Assembly (NCBI RefSeq): GCF_012273895.1
Contig: NC_052126.1
Coordinates: forward strand, 2,183,218 to 2,247,217
Source: Zerene cesonia
Lineage: Eukaryota; Arthropoda; Insecta; Lepidoptera; Pieridae
Length of the DNA: 64,000 nt
Direction: 5' to 3'
The notes below the pieces were generated by a model. The model saw only the letters and a list, made by a program, of their open reading frames with translations, was not told the DNA's origin and ran no database searches. Below, one piece after another: positions 12,680 through 25,411 of the stretch (within the stretch, counting starts at the first letter, position 1; each line of letters begins with the position of its first letter). The translations under genes were made by a program, and so were the position numbers.

Positions 12680-15600
12680 CAAGTCTTGTAAAACTTATTA
12701 TTAATATTATGAGTATTTACTCATAAAGACAATGATGATACTAATATGCAAATGTTTCTAATTAAGTGATAACTAGAATAACAGTTGAGCGTACTAGGGA
12801 AATTACATAAGTTACAATATAACATTGCTTAAACTCGTAACAGCTAATAGGAACAGTACGAATGGCCCATTCGCGGTTAGATAAATCTTCTGAATGTTGC
12901 CATGCCTCTATAAATGTTTAAAATTATTCTTTGCGAAGCACTGTTGAATTTATTTTGTTGGATAGTTATTTTTGAGTAAAAATTTCGCGCGAATTTTGCT
13001 ATTTTATCTAATTAGCCTGAGCTGGTTTTATTCGCGTGGTTTTCAAAAGCCTTTATAGTTACAGCCTGAAATTAATATTGGGTAATTGAATATCATATTC
13101 TGTACTTAAATACATATTGCTGACAATCTAGGGATGTTGCTATGGAATTTAACACAAGAAAAGAACTATAAACTCTTAATCGCCCTTTTTCCTCTATTAA
13201 ACTAGGCTTTAACCCTCATAGGAGGCCTGTGTCCCAGCAGTGGGAACATATATGGGCTGATGATGATGATGATGAAACTAGGCTTTCAAAGAACTTCTAA
13301 GAATGGGAACAATTCTTTCATTTCTTATTTTCCAAGTCTAAAAATATACATCAATATATCAAAAGACGTAGATATTTACATTTTTAATACAGATATTTTA
13401 ATTCCATTTCTATTTACAATAAATTAAAACACAAAACTCCCACATAATTCCCCAATAATACAGGACATTACGGGATTAGCGACCTCCATGATAGCTTAGG
13501 AGCTCTGCTAACTGAATGCGACTAAGCCGCAATAATTATCAACAATTAATTACCAACAGTTTATCATCGTAATGTAATTGAACTGTATATTATGATAACC
13601 ACAATATAGGTCGCGTTATGTCAGGAATTTAGTAATGTTAATACGTTAACATATTTATGACGACTACAGCTGGTTTGTGAATGTTGTTCTATTAAATATT
13701 TTAGAGAATTGAATGGATTAATGCACGATTCAATCTGAACTTATTGGGCAATAGAAAATACAATCTTATCTGCATACGTTGCAGCCAAGTGGTTTAATCA
13801 GACGTTTAATTAATAGCCTAGCCTAGGCAATTTATTAAACAGCACCATACAATAGCGTTACTTTTTACGGAAATTTATACTTTCAACACAAGAAATATAC
13901 TGAGATGTTTTTGACTAAAAAAACTTAACCGCTTAAAAACTAGACTAATTTTAAAAGGATTCACATTCACATTTTTTTAAAGTTGTTTGAAATGGAAGTA
14001 TGATACAGATAATAAAAAGATCCTATGACCATTAAATAACAATAATATAGACATAATTTGTTCTAACACTAGTTCTAACAGTAATTTAATAGATCACTAT
14101 AAAGACTTTTTTTAACCGATTTCCAAAGAATATAGAACATAGGTTTTCATTTCGACAGTTTGTTTTTACTCCATAACCTATTAGGGTTTTAAACCAATTG
14201 ACGTGATTCTTTTTGTGTCTGATAGGAAAATGTTGTCATTTAGTTCCTAGTCTAGATTTTTATCTCCCTTTCCAGGAACGTTGGTGAACGTTTTTGTAAA
14301 AAAGAATTATTTAAAAAAGACATCGTATTTTACATAAAAATAAGCAAATATTCCGTACTGTGTTAGAAAACTTGTCTATATTATATTCGCAACATGAAAT
14401 ATACTGAATATTAGTCGAGAGAATCTTCATCCATTCATCAAGAGTCTCCCGAGATCTAAATTCCAACGAATGGAGCTATTCACTTTGAGCGGTTATAAAT
14501 GTGTCTATATTTAATAATATATGAATAACCTACTAATATTTTAAACGTGAACGTTTATAGAATGTTTTGTGTGTTTATTACTCGCACAGGTAAAAACAGC
14601 TGATTGATTTGTATGAATACTTTTCCCTTGGGTAAAAACTATTCAGGAATCACGTATACATCAACTGTGAAAGTATTTTTAAAATCGTTTCATTTTATCC
14701 GGAGTACCCGCTGCAAAGTGACAAACTAACAAACTTTATTTATTTGTGTACAATTAGTATAACCTACTTACGTTAGTATACTAGTTTTAGCCTTTAGCAT
14801 GATTCGCGTAAATACCGTCTGCCATACTAATTTCTTGCCCTATTTCACTCCCTACATGTTTTGTTTTCGACAAAAAGTAACATCACACGCCCCTTTTCAA
14901 GGTTGCACCTGGGTATTTACACTTCAATAACTACGCAAGTCAGTTCAAGCGTACAACGTTTACAAGAAACGGAGTAATCGGAACTGTGTGAAGAAAACTC
15001 CAGGAGCTTCTATCCTTTCGCTCAGACTAAACGGGCGAAGCCGCTTACAGAAGGCAAGTAAAGATTGAATCTAGAAATTACTCAGACTTCTGTAATCTTT
15101 TATTTTACTAAGCTAAATAAGCTTTGTTATTCACTAATAAAAATGTCGCATACGGTATATCATAAATAAGATAGAAATGTCCAAATCTCTGCAACTGTAA
15201 TTCTCTTTTATAAATTTACGTAATTCTCTTTTGTAAATATAAGATAGTCATTAAATATACCTTAATTAAACAAAGGACGGTTTAAATTTTGCATACCTGA
15301 AACATTTATGCTTACGTTCATAACAAATTATAATATTATCAACTGCGTCTCGTGGTTTCACCTCCAGACGAACCCACGGGTAAAAGCAAGTATTTCTACA
15401 ACCCATGTGTTCTGATGCGTTAGCTTTATTTTTATTGTTTAATACTTATTGTTTAATTCTTCTGTGTTTTTCGTGATCCAGTCACAATGCATCGGCAAAT
15501 AAATGCTTTTTCTTTCTATCTTTCTTACGCTACAATTCTATTAAATATCACCATAATTCGTTCAATGGTTTTCGTGTAAAACAGTAACAAACACGTTTAT

Positions 15601-15900
15601 AGTATGAGTATAATAACCACAGCATTTATTCATTCATTATATGTAGTTAAACGCCTAGGCACTATATAAGAAAAATATTAAAAGCAAACGCATGCAAATA
15701 TAAAGATGATTCTAGATTGCCTCGTTGTTCGCTTAAAATTTTATCTCCCGTCAAATTGTACTGTTTTGTTTCGTTATTTAACTTTACGTTTCACGTTTTA
15801 CTCGATCGCTTGTTTTATGACGGTTTACGGTTTAGATAAAACGTTGGCAGAATAAAATGTACAGTAGATACAGTAGAGATTACGTAATATATTGTTTTTA
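12680..15900. other. Gene-free stretch with scattered repeat scraps
   Basis: Recognisable pieces: a SINE C tail at 13204-13275 (ends TGGGCTGATGATGATGATGA), a dispersed repeat at about 14181-14300 (CAATTGACGTGATTC, GATAGGAAAATGTTGTCATT) also seen at 26005-26100 and 50035-50165, and a diverged Helitron-like start at about 14527 (CCTACTAATATTTTAAACG). A decayed Helitron-like end lies at about 15345-15390. I see no gene. Confidence 0.5.
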
Positions 15901-16495
15901 AGCCCCGATGTAAAAAGTGGGATGTTATATCTTTGACGTAGCTCTCAAAGGGATAGACCGATTTTGATGGACTTTTTATGCATTTAAGAGTCGATTTTAT
16001 TGGGATGGTTTTTCGCTGTTTGCTGAAAATCGATCAAAGATGGCAGCCGTTACAAAATATTGGATTAAATATTGTTTAACAACTCAATACAGATTGGTAA
16101 CATCTTTTATACAATGTCAAATTTCAAATTCAAAATGGCTCACAATACTGGGGTCAGAGGTTTTTTTCTTCTTCATCTGCAGTGTAAGTGGGGGGAGGTG
16201 GTTGAATTTTTATTTCCATACTTCATGCTCAAATGCCACTTGATTATATAGCAAATCCTAAGCATTTATAAAAATTGTGTCGATACTCATTTTAAAACTT
16301 TTTTACCGTAAATATGAAACTAGCTTCGCAAGCGCTTAATTCATAGTAGATTAATAGATGTTATCATACATATAAACCTTTCACTTGAATCACTCTATCT
16401 ATTAAAAAAAAACATCAAAATCCGTTCCATAGTTTTAAAGATACGGACAGACAGACAAAACGACTTTTTTTTACATGCGATATGTGCAGTGGTAA
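15901..16495. mobile_element. Two neighbouring dispersed-repeat copies
   Basis: About 15901-16245 carries a GACCGATTTTGATGGACT-type block typical of small lepidopteran elements. About 16319-16495 is a copy of family G (ACTAGCTTCGC, TTAATAGATGTTATC, CGGACAGACAGACAAAACGA), and its second copy at 37108-37479 is interrupted by another element. Confidence 0.5.
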
Positions 16496-17232
16496 ATCTT
16501 CCTCGACCAACTATATCGCGTATCTAATTAAAACACCAGCACACCACATTTCTACATTCCTATTCAAATGAAGTCAACTGATACACACACCGCATCAAAT
16601 AAACTAATATAGCAAGAACTTCAATTAACATTTCATTAAATTTGCAATATACGGGCAGCCAGTATATGTTGACCCCTCGACGTTGCAACTCGAATAGCAA
16701 AAAACTAAAACCAACATCAAACATAGACGCAAAAAACACACCTCGATGCGTCCGGAAAGCGGATGCAAAAACGTGAGATGAAAATTCTCCGAGATCTCAC
16801 TAAATGAACTTTTTAGCTTAGATTTTCAAGATTGCACTGGATTCTACATTTTACAGTTTAATAAAATGGAGAGTGTCTGACCAGACTCCTATTGCGAGAA
16901 CTGTATTTATTAAAATAAACGAATCCATTTGTGTTGAGAAATTTTCATTGGATCAATGTTTCGGTTTTCGTATGATTTGTTTACGAACATTTTAAAATGA
17001 GTCAAAGTACGATATGATCCCTTGACTTATGGCAATAGAACTAATATTTGATTACATTTAATTTTTTTTACTTGTATATATTTTTCTTCCAAAATTTATT
17101 GTTATTTCTTTAAATTCTTTTGATGTTTTTAGAGTATGAATAATAGTTTGGTATTTTATTGTTAAGAAATTTTAAAATAATATAAAAAATTTAATCTGGA
17201 TACGTCTTTTTGCCTAACTCTACTAAAAATAA

Positions 17233-17262
17233 GTGGGTTCGAAACCCGCCTCGTGATAATTT
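17233..17262 (+). other. tRNA-like T-arm remnant followed by poly-T
   Basis: GTGGGTTCGAAACCCGC (about 17233-17249) is a perfect T-arm and B-box core (GGTTCGAAACC), and TTTTTTT follows about 10 bases later. Upstream sequence does not fold as the rest of a tRNA and no A box is visible. This is more likely a tRNA or SINE relic than a gene. Confidence 0.35.
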
Positions 17263-18229
17263 TTTTCTATTCTTTCTTAAATAAAATTCTTTACATATTT
17301 CTTAAATAAAATAAATCTAATTTCTCGTATATAAAAAATTTCATTGCGATAAAACTGAAAATCAAATTTAATCTTTATTTAGATAAACAAAGAGTACAAA
17401 TTCAAATATGTCACAATATTAACAGTTAATATTCCAAACCACCAGCAATACATAACACGAGCAACAAACTTCGTTTGTTTGACTTCCAGTTCGTTCAATT
17501 GTTTGATTCTGAAATCAACTTCAAAGGCTTACAACTGCGTTAATAAGCACAAAGGTAAACTCCAAGTGCTTCATAGGGTCTTTTGAATATTTAATACTGC
17601 AAAGTACGTACCAGCTGCTGAAAATATTATCGAGTAAAGAGTACTTCTAACAATTTTCGTTCAGTAAGAAGTTACGATGACGTTGCTTCACAAAATCGAT
17701 ATAATAATGTAGTAATTTAAAAGGGGTACTAGCGAAAGTTCATTTTTAATTAAATGAATAGAAGGAATTATGTTGTGTATTTTTGTGTGTGATGTTTTTT
17801 GTGGTAAATAAATCTATATCACTTTTCTTTCCTTCGTTTATTTCTTCATTAAACTTTATTTCTATTTAAATGTAAAATGTTTTATAGTATTATTATTTTT
17901 TTAACAACTGCAAAAAGGGGATTTTCTCAATTCGATTTTTTTTTTGTTTGTTACTTCATAACTTATTACTGGGAGTACTGATTTTACTGATTTTAATGAC
18001 TCTGTGAACAACACTCCCTCTTTATATATCGCTGATGGTTTGAATCTACGTTTTCTTTGTTAACGAATTTAAATGATAAACTGCATATGTATATGAACTT
18101 TGTGTTTATTTACTTAAACTTGAATGTTAACAATGAGCAATATACACATTTCTTCCAATAACACAGGTTTATATTAACTTTCAACTCAAATAATAGATCG
18201 TAATAGATGTGTGCAATATTCAAACGCTA

Positions 18230-18305
18230 AGACGACACAATGACAAAGCATCTCATGATTCGCGTGAACAAAAATATAAACTCAAATGACGGTAGGTCGT
18301 AAACA
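18230..18305. repeat. 76-bp segment duplicated on the far side of the gap (left copy)
   Basis: It is identical over 76 bases to 19495-19570, immediately right of the N run. Flanks diverge after the shared block. It is most simply an unmerged contig overlap or allelic duplicate. Confidence 0.8.
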
Positions 18306-18494
18306 TACAGCCCACCAAGGACAAATTTTCAAAATTTTCCTTAATATAACCATTAAAAACGTTAATAATAACAAAAATCTTGATGAGAATTTAACATCAA
18401 AACAAAAAAATACAATTAAAATATTACCAAATTACATGCTTCTACGCATGATATATGATATGATACATCACACATATGAGGCTCGAGAGAGACA

Positions 18495-19494
18495 NNNNNN
18501 NNNNNNNNNNNNNNNNNNNNNNNNNNNNNNNNNNNNNNNNNNNNNNNNNNNNNNNNNNNNNNNNNNNNNNNNNNNNNNNNNNNNNNNNNNNNNNNNNNNN
18601 NNNNNNNNNNNNNNNNNNNNNNNNNNNNNNNNNNNNNNNNNNNNNNNNNNNNNNNNNNNNNNNNNNNNNNNNNNNNNNNNNNNNNNNNNNNNNNNNNNNN
18701 NNNNNNNNNNNNNNNNNNNNNNNNNNNNNNNNNNNNNNNNNNNNNNNNNNNNNNNNNNNNNNNNNNNNNNNNNNNNNNNNNNNNNNNNNNNNNNNNNNNN
18801 NNNNNNNNNNNNNNNNNNNNNNNNNNNNNNNNNNNNNNNNNNNNNNNNNNNNNNNNNNNNNNNNNNNNNNNNNNNNNNNNNNNNNNNNNNNNNNNNNNNN
18901 NNNNNNNNNNNNNNNNNNNNNNNNNNNNNNNNNNNNNNNNNNNNNNNNNNNNNNNNNNNNNNNNNNNNNNNNNNNNNNNNNNNNNNNNNNNNNNNNNNNN
19001 NNNNNNNNNNNNNNNNNNNNNNNNNNNNNNNNNNNNNNNNNNNNNNNNNNNNNNNNNNNNNNNNNNNNNNNNNNNNNNNNNNNNNNNNNNNNNNNNNNNN
19101 NNNNNNNNNNNNNNNNNNNNNNNNNNNNNNNNNNNNNNNNNNNNNNNNNNNNNNNNNNNNNNNNNNNNNNNNNNNNNNNNNNNNNNNNNNNNNNNNNNNN
19201 NNNNNNNNNNNNNNNNNNNNNNNNNNNNNNNNNNNNNNNNNNNNNNNNNNNNNNNNNNNNNNNNNNNNNNNNNNNNNNNNNNNNNNNNNNNNNNNNNNNN
19301 NNNNNNNNNNNNNNNNNNNNNNNNNNNNNNNNNNNNNNNNNNNNNNNNNNNNNNNNNNNNNNNNNNNNNNNNNNNNNNNNNNNNNNNNNNNNNNNNNNNN
19401 NNNNNNNNNNNNNNNNNNNNNNNNNNNNNNNNNNNNNNNNNNNNNNNNNNNNNNNNNNNNNNNNNNNNNNNNNNNNNNNNNNNNNNNNNNNNNN
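18495..19494. other. Assembly gap of 1000 N
   Basis: Exactly 1000 undetermined bases, the size of a conventional placeholder. Open frames that span it are artefacts. Confidence 0.99.
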
Positions 19495-19570
19495 AGACGA
19501 CACAATGACAAAGCATCTCATGATTCGCGTGAACAAAAATATAAACTCAAATGACGGTAGGTCGTAAACA
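19495..19570. repeat. 76-bp segment duplicated across the gap (right copy)
   Basis: Exact match to 18230-18305, starting at the first base after the gap. Confidence 0.8.
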
Positions 19571-20025
19571 CTCTGAATCTTGTATATTTACATCGAAATT
19601 GTCCAACTTTCAATCAAATTAAGGTCCACCATCCTGAAATGCTTTTTTTAACAATTTTTTGCAAAATATGGACAATTGAAAGAAACAAATAAATATGAAA
19701 AGACAGATATTCGTAGACTCCAGTCGTATTTGTAATCTGTGGTTCAACGTTGAACGTTCACGTTTTCGTTCAGAAAAATCGAAACAATGCTGAATTCGGT
19801 TGCTGGAATGTGAATGCCGATATAAAACTTGCCACATTTTGTGTCCACCAAAAATTGTAGAAATAAGATGCCGAGAGTTGTTTACCATCCATGATTAGAT
19901 TCATCGGCAACTAGCTTGTATGAATGACCTGAATGCAATCCTTAAGTAGCCCCTTAATCCTAAATAAAAGTAGCTCCTAAGAATGCAATCTAAGAATAAT
20001 AAAATAATTTAACTAAAGGAAGCTT

Positions 20026-20285
20026 TTCTATGTTAGAGCTGGTGATTCGTCTTATTGTAAATGATCACCTACGCCAATGAACGTTTGCAGAGGTAAGTCA
20101 CCTGCTTATACGGGGTAAAGAATAAGGCAAGGTTTGGGCATCTGTCCCCCTCCCCCATTCACCGAACGAAATACAGCATTGTCATCCTACTATTCCACGC
20201 TGATATTCTGTTGAGGTGGGGCACCTTCCCCTGTGCGAGCTAACCCAATTCGTGGTGAAGCGTTCCGCCTCCCAGATTTAAACCT
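20026..20285 (-). mobile_element. SINE A, diverged reverse copy
   Basis: It contains reverse-orientation landmarks of the 8623-8951 element: AGCTGGTGATTCG, CCCCCATTCACCGAACGAAA and CGAGCTAACCCAATTCG. A block homologous to 11637-11760, in the opposite orientation, follows at about 20350-20500 (GGATTCCTACTGACTAAAAC). Confidence 0.55.
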
Positions 20286-20500
20286 CGTGCAATTACTTTA
20301 TTCATCAATCTAAATGAGTATCTTAGTAAAATTGTTTTTTTTTTTAGTGGGGAAATCTTACATAGATACCCACAGATACCCACGGTCCCCGGGGAAAGGT
20401 GCTGTGGATCATGTCGGATTCCTACTGACTAAAACCCCACAGGCCGCTTTAATGAAGGGTCACAGGAGCTGGTTAGTATACGTCCGCGACCAGTAAGATT

Positions 20501-21756
20501 GATCCTAGCATTTTGCTAAAACCCGGTCCAATTTTTCACCCTTAATTCTTTTATCTCAGTAAATTGGTCAATCCGTCTACATTGAAGGATATTTTTCGCC
20601 GGCCTAGAGAACAGTTCTGGTGATATTTTTTTGGCTTAAATGCGACTAGATAAAATGCCAGATAATTGATATAAAAACACTATTGAGTAATTTTATACAT
20701 GAGAAAAGTAATTGCTATATCACAATTTTCACAAAAATGAAAGGAAAACGAAATAAAAAAATATATATACTAATAAAAAAATTAAAATTTTCAATGTTTT
20801 AAAATTCTTCACATTAATGCATCAAAAGATTATTTAAGGAATAAAAAATATATTAATCTACATAAGAAGATATGTACTTGCTTCCTTTACTAGAGTATTC
20901 TTTTTTGCGTCAGCCATTGCGAATTGATCATATCATTTCATTTAAAGACTCGTAACTCATAACTTTCGCACTAAAACTATTTCTTTAACAAGTTAGACCA
21001 CTAACACAATCCCCATGACAGTAAAGTCAATAACAGAACTCTATTCGATCTTCAAGTTTTCCCTTCTATCTAATAATCCCGACCTCTTTATATTTCTTTG
21101 TAAATCAATAAACTTTGGAGGTACTTCTAAGTCTTATCCACTGTGAATGTGGACTTGTTTGTTTTTGATTGGAAGATGTTTTTGTTATCATGAACAAATT
21201 AGTCATTACATATTTTCTATTGCGTTATTCATTAAAGCGTGTTGCGGTGTAATGTAGGGAAAGAATTTATTATTTTAATATTATGTTAGTTGTGCCTTCA
21301 ATATATAAATATTCCCTTTTGTCATTCCAGTTGAAAACGCTTGCGAACACTAAAGATTGTAAATCATTTCACGAGGTCGTTGTCCTAAGCAAAAAATAAT
21401 GATTTCTTCTTATCCAAGATTTACTGAAATGTCCGTCATACACACACTCACACACACACACAGAGACACACATACATACAATATTATTATATGTTACAAC
21501 AATGAGGTATTAAGTTAAATACAGATTACTAAGCAGTTACTACGTAAGCTTGCGATGAAATGCATTTGCCCAGTGCCTAGGGCAACTGTTACTCCTGTTC
21601 ATGCAAGTATAGATTTTAGCATATAGTTTAAGTAGTCAAACAAGTCACGTAGGAAGTGAAAATCACGACTCGCTATAATTAAGTTTTTCGTATGCGCTTG
21701 TTTACGTAGCTGTGTTTAACCTACGGGTGGCTACGTAGTTTGTATCAACATAATAT
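20501..21756. other. AT-rich stretch with a CA-rich microsatellite
   Basis: No gene could be supported. An imperfect CA repeat lies at about 21438-21480. Confidence 0.5.
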
Positions 21757-21809
21757 AATACCTTTTTTATTATGAGGTTTTTGTTAGACCTCATAATATG
21801 ATAGGTATT
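21757..21809. repeat. Imperfect hairpin beside the inverted Helitron pair
   Basis: TATTATGAGGT (about 21768-21778) faces ACCTCATAATAT (about 21788-21799), and the outer words AATACC and GGTATT also pair. It lies about 30 bases from the larger inverted repeat at 21838-22235. Confidence 0.5.
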
Positions 21810-21837
21810 ATCCTATCCTATCCTACTTATATTATAA

Positions 21838-22034
21838 ACTAGCTGTGCCCCGCGGTTTCACCCGTGTGAGTCTGTATCCCGAAAGAATATCGGGATAAAA
21901 AGTTTGTATATGCTATTCACGTTGTCCAGCTATCTAATTACCAAATTTCATTGCAATTGGTTCAGTAGTTTTTACGTGAAAGAGTAACAAACATCCATAC
22001 ATCCATACTTACAAACTTTCGCATTTATAATATT
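21838..22034 (-). mobile_element. Family A Helitron-like element, left arm of an inverted pair
   Basis: It runs from ACTAGCTG to TTAATAGGA. It shares private variants with the arm at 22044-22235, such as CACACGGGTGAAACCGCGG, GATATTCTTTCGGGATA and AACGTGAATAGCATATAC, that no other copy in the window has. The two arms therefore descend from one copy by inverted duplication. Confidence 0.7.
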
Positions 22035-22043
22035 AATAGGATG

Positions 22044-22235
22044 TGAAAGTATGTGAGGATGGATGTATGTGTATGTGTATGTTTGTTGCTCTTTCACGCA
22101 AAAACTACTAAACCGATTGCAATGAAATTTGGTAATTAGATAGCTGGACAACGTGAATAGCATATACAAACTTTTTATCCCGATATTCTTTCGGGATACA
22201 GACTCACACGGGTGAAACCGCGGGGCGCAGCCAGT
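22044..22235 (+). mobile_element. Family A Helitron-like element, right arm of an inverted pair
   Basis: It is nearly the mirror image of 21838-22034. It lacks the conserved 5' start (begins at GAAAGTATGTGAGG) and its end reads CAGCCAGT rather than CAGCTAGT. Over the outer 115 bases the arms differ at about two positions. Confidence 0.7.
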
Positions 22236-22382
22236 AAGTTTATGTATATTGCTCTACCTCTTCAGATATCTATAAACAAGAATTATTTTTCTGTTTAATT
22301 TACGCGAGAATTAGAAATCTGAGACTTTTTTAAACGAATTTCTTTATGCGAAATAACGCATTCTGCCTTTCGAAACATTATC

Positions 22383-22440
22383 TTAATTCAAACGTTATTT
22401 AATCCTTAAACTTAAACGTATATAATAACGTTTGAATTAA
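22383..22440. repeat. Perfect 17-bp inverted repeat with 24-base loop
   Basis: TTAATTCAAACGTTATT (22383-22399) and its exact reverse complement (22424-22440). Confidence 0.7.
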
Positions 22441-22507
22441 TAATTAATTTGTACAATGTCTACCACTGTTCTGAACTTATATTAATTATAGAATTCACTG
22501 AACCGCA

Positions 22508-22609
22508 TGGGAACAGAACATGCTTCCTGAGTTCCCCGACGAGTACAATCTGGAGGTCTTCAAGAGAAGAGTGAACAGGTACCTTCTAGAGAAGCGCGCT
22601 CCATCTTAG
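22508..22609 (+). pseudogene. C-terminal remnant of a non-LTR retrotransposon reverse-transcriptase ORF
   Basis: One open frame of 33 residues ends at a TAG. It opens W-E-Q-N-M-L-P-E-F-P, then has a basic stretch (K-R-R-V-N-R-Y-L) and ends R-A-P-S. This W-N-x-LP, then F-K-x-R-V-x-x-Y, pattern is the usual last segment of LINE pol proteins of the Jockey or Rex type. A stop lies just upstream, so the rest of the ORF is missing. An A-run after TGAATAAAAA (about 22659-22670) fits the 3' end of a 5'-truncated LINE copy. Confidence 0.6.
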
Positions 22610-22973
22610 ACCACATCTCAGCTTACCCTAAGACTGTGGTCAAGCGTTTCCCTATCATGAATAAAAAAAAAAGTTGTAATGGATCTAAATTTCCTATCAA
22701 TAAGTAGTAGCTTAAAAATAAATGAGTAATATAATACAAAATTTATTCGAAAAGCACTAAGCCAAGGCCTGTAATACAGCATTCAGCATCAACATTGGTT
22801 GAAGAAAAGTAGTTATATATACCAAGATCATAAGAAACAGTCGAATTGAGCAGCCCTCCGTATTGGAAAATGTCAAATAAAGAAATAGTCGTAGGATGCA
22901 TGGCTCCATCCATACATAGAAAAAATTAAAAAAAATGGTTGCCTGTAAAGTCGGTTTTACGGGCGAAGATTTT

Positions 22974-23208
22974 ACGTGACAACGTCTTTTTCTCGGTAGA
23001 ATATTTATTTATATGAATATTACGCCAAGAAGGCTCGAGAAAGACAGAGACAGAGACACAAGCACGCGCCGATTCAATGCGCCTAATTCTCTAGTGCTGC
23101 GCGCGCGGCGGACCGATCATAGTTCGGTGACTCATCGTAACGTTACCGGGCGTTACACTTTTTCAAGAGTGTCTCCGAGCCGCAACCTAATTTAAGAGGT
23201 TGTCACGT
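22974..23208. repeat. GC-rich segment bounded by a 10-bp inverted repeat
   Basis: ACGTGACAAC (22974-22983) and its exact reverse complement (23199-23208) bracket about 215 bases that are much more GC- and CpG-rich than the flanks (GCTGCGCGCGCGGCGGACCG near 23096). It may be a foldback or MITE-like element. The 60-codon frame inside has no recognised motif. Confidence 0.45.
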
Positions 23209-25411
23209 CAAAAAAATCTAGCGATGACAAAAATTTTAGGTAAGAAATTCAATATTGCTAAACTAAGAACGACATCCTCTTCCAAACCACATAATTTTTG
23301 AACTTTTATCAAATTAAAATGAGAATAAAAATTTCTCTCATTAAGAACATTCACAGAATTCTCCCACATTTAATAACGAAATTGTACAACAATTTAAATA
23401 AATATTAAAACTGAAATAGAAACACTAGCTCAAATATGCATCCCCGCATTAGCGCTGAACTGTGAAATACATTAAATTCGCTTACTATCTATCTCAAAAT
23501 GCTTTCCAGTGCGAGTGAATTTGTACTCTGTTCCGTATACGATAAAATATACTTTCATTTATCTATATCATAAAAAATACCTCCTGAATTTTAAGTATAT
23601 ATGATTTATTTATCTCTTAGTACCAAATATCAGCGTATGGGTTTGGTAATTATGAATAAATGTTTATAAAAGATTGAATTATAACAGTAATTCGTCTGTT
23701 CATACCTTGAAATATGTATGTACATGTCAGAAAAAATATCGCATTAAAAACTAATAAATTACTGCTTCTAAGACAGATGGTTATATTTAGTCTTATTCAA
23801 CCGACTTCAAAAATGAGTGGTATGTCCATTCGAATGTTTTTTTTTTGTGTTTGTTACCACAAAAAATTTGCATGGAGCGATTTTGATAATTATTTTATTT
23901 GAAAGCTGATGCCTTTCGTATGGAGCCATTCAAATGTCCAGTTCAGACAATTCAAATGCAGGTTTAGATTTGTGAAATATACTCCTTGAACAAATGCGAC
24001 TGTTATTTTGCACCAATGCGGCGCCGCTATCTTAGATTCCTTTCTTAAATAAACCAGGCAGCCAGCTCAAACTAGAAATATAAACTAATAACTGGAAAAT
24101 CGTCCTACCTATTCATGTAGCGTATTCATGTGAACGTGATTTAATGGCGTTACAATAAAAAATATTGTACAAAACACAAATCAATATTTATTGCAGTACG
24201 GAACCCTAAAAAGAGTTCGCCCGTGGAGCCTGTTTACCCTCGTACTTAAAGTGCTCTCCGGCAGAAACTGTAGCGAGATTATTACTTCCCTCTCTATGCT
24301 TTCGTGTTTATTCCGATGTAATGAATGTTTAAATTGTAACTTTTATCTTAGATGGTATTTGCGAGATGCAATGTTAAATGAAATGAATAATTGAGTAGAT
24401 AGATCATTTATAATATACCCAAGTTGTAATTAAAATATCAGACATTTTGTCCTGTCCTCTAATAAAATACTGCGGACATTTTTTCATCTATAAGCTAATA
24501 TCAAGTAACTTATAATGCCATTATCGAAACTAATATTATAAACAGTCCTTTTTTTTTTAATTTTTGTATATTTGTAACGTTTTCAAGCAAAAACTGCTGG
24601 ACCGATTTCAAAAATTTTTTCACCATTGGAAAGCTGAATCTACACCGACTAACATAAGCTATACATGTACCCCGAAGGCAGGACGGCACCTCTATGTTAC
24701 CGCGTGTTCTTTTTTCAAAAACAATAGGGTAGACAAGCGATCTCGCCTGCTGGTAAGTCCTGATACCTAAAATGGAGCGCGATTTCACGGAAGGTTCACT
24801 GTACCATACATGCGAAAACACAAATGTCTTCTCTTTATATTAGTAAAAATAAGTATCAAATAACATACTGGTGATTAGTTCTCTTATTTACCAGTAGAAA
24901 ATATTGACTTTACTCGTAGGTACTAGAAGCAGAAACACTTGTATGTTATTTTAGTACCAAAATCGAGTTTAATATTTTCTTAATAACGAATTGACGCTGA
25001 ATCGAGTCGGCGCCAACGAAGTGGGTGTGAAACATAAAACAAATTTATGATTTTATTACTAAATGTTCTCGATTTACAGCCGCGATGTTTTATTTCTTTA
25101 TTATCCTTCAGCCTTTAATTTAATTTTTAGTTTTATAACATTCAAATGCTTTATAAATGAGAAAATTTAAGAATAGAGAAAAAATTTCTCACCCTTCAGC
25201 CTTTCAACTTTTATTTCTGACAACTGTTCTCAATACAAATTTTTCGCTTCATAGAAACCTTTTTACTCTTTATTTTGTTTTCGCGGCAAAACTTAAACTA
25301 TGTTTTTTACCAATTAGTTATCCATTATTTTTATTCTAAAATATTTGCCGTTTTGACGTTAACACGGTTAATAAATATTCACTTTTTGAATGTATTAGTT
25401 CAGTGATGTTA
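23209..25411. other. AT-rich stretch with dispersed-repeat scraps
   Basis: Pieces of small lepidopteran elements are present at about 23800-24010 (CAACCGACTTCAAAAATGAG) and about 24530-24850 (GCTGGACCGATTTCAAAAAT). The overlapping 103- and 68-codon frames near 24510-24821 fall in the latter and show no domain. I see no gene. Confidence 0.5.

Noticed and set aside
18286..19567. Long open frames of about 350-420 codons around 18.3-19.6 kb
   Set aside because: Nearly all codons are N; the frames exist only because of the assembly gap.
24510..24821. 103-codon minus-strand frame and opposing 68-codon frame
   Set aside because: They lie in a dispersed element with the usual ACCGATTTCAAAA block and show no motif or splice context.
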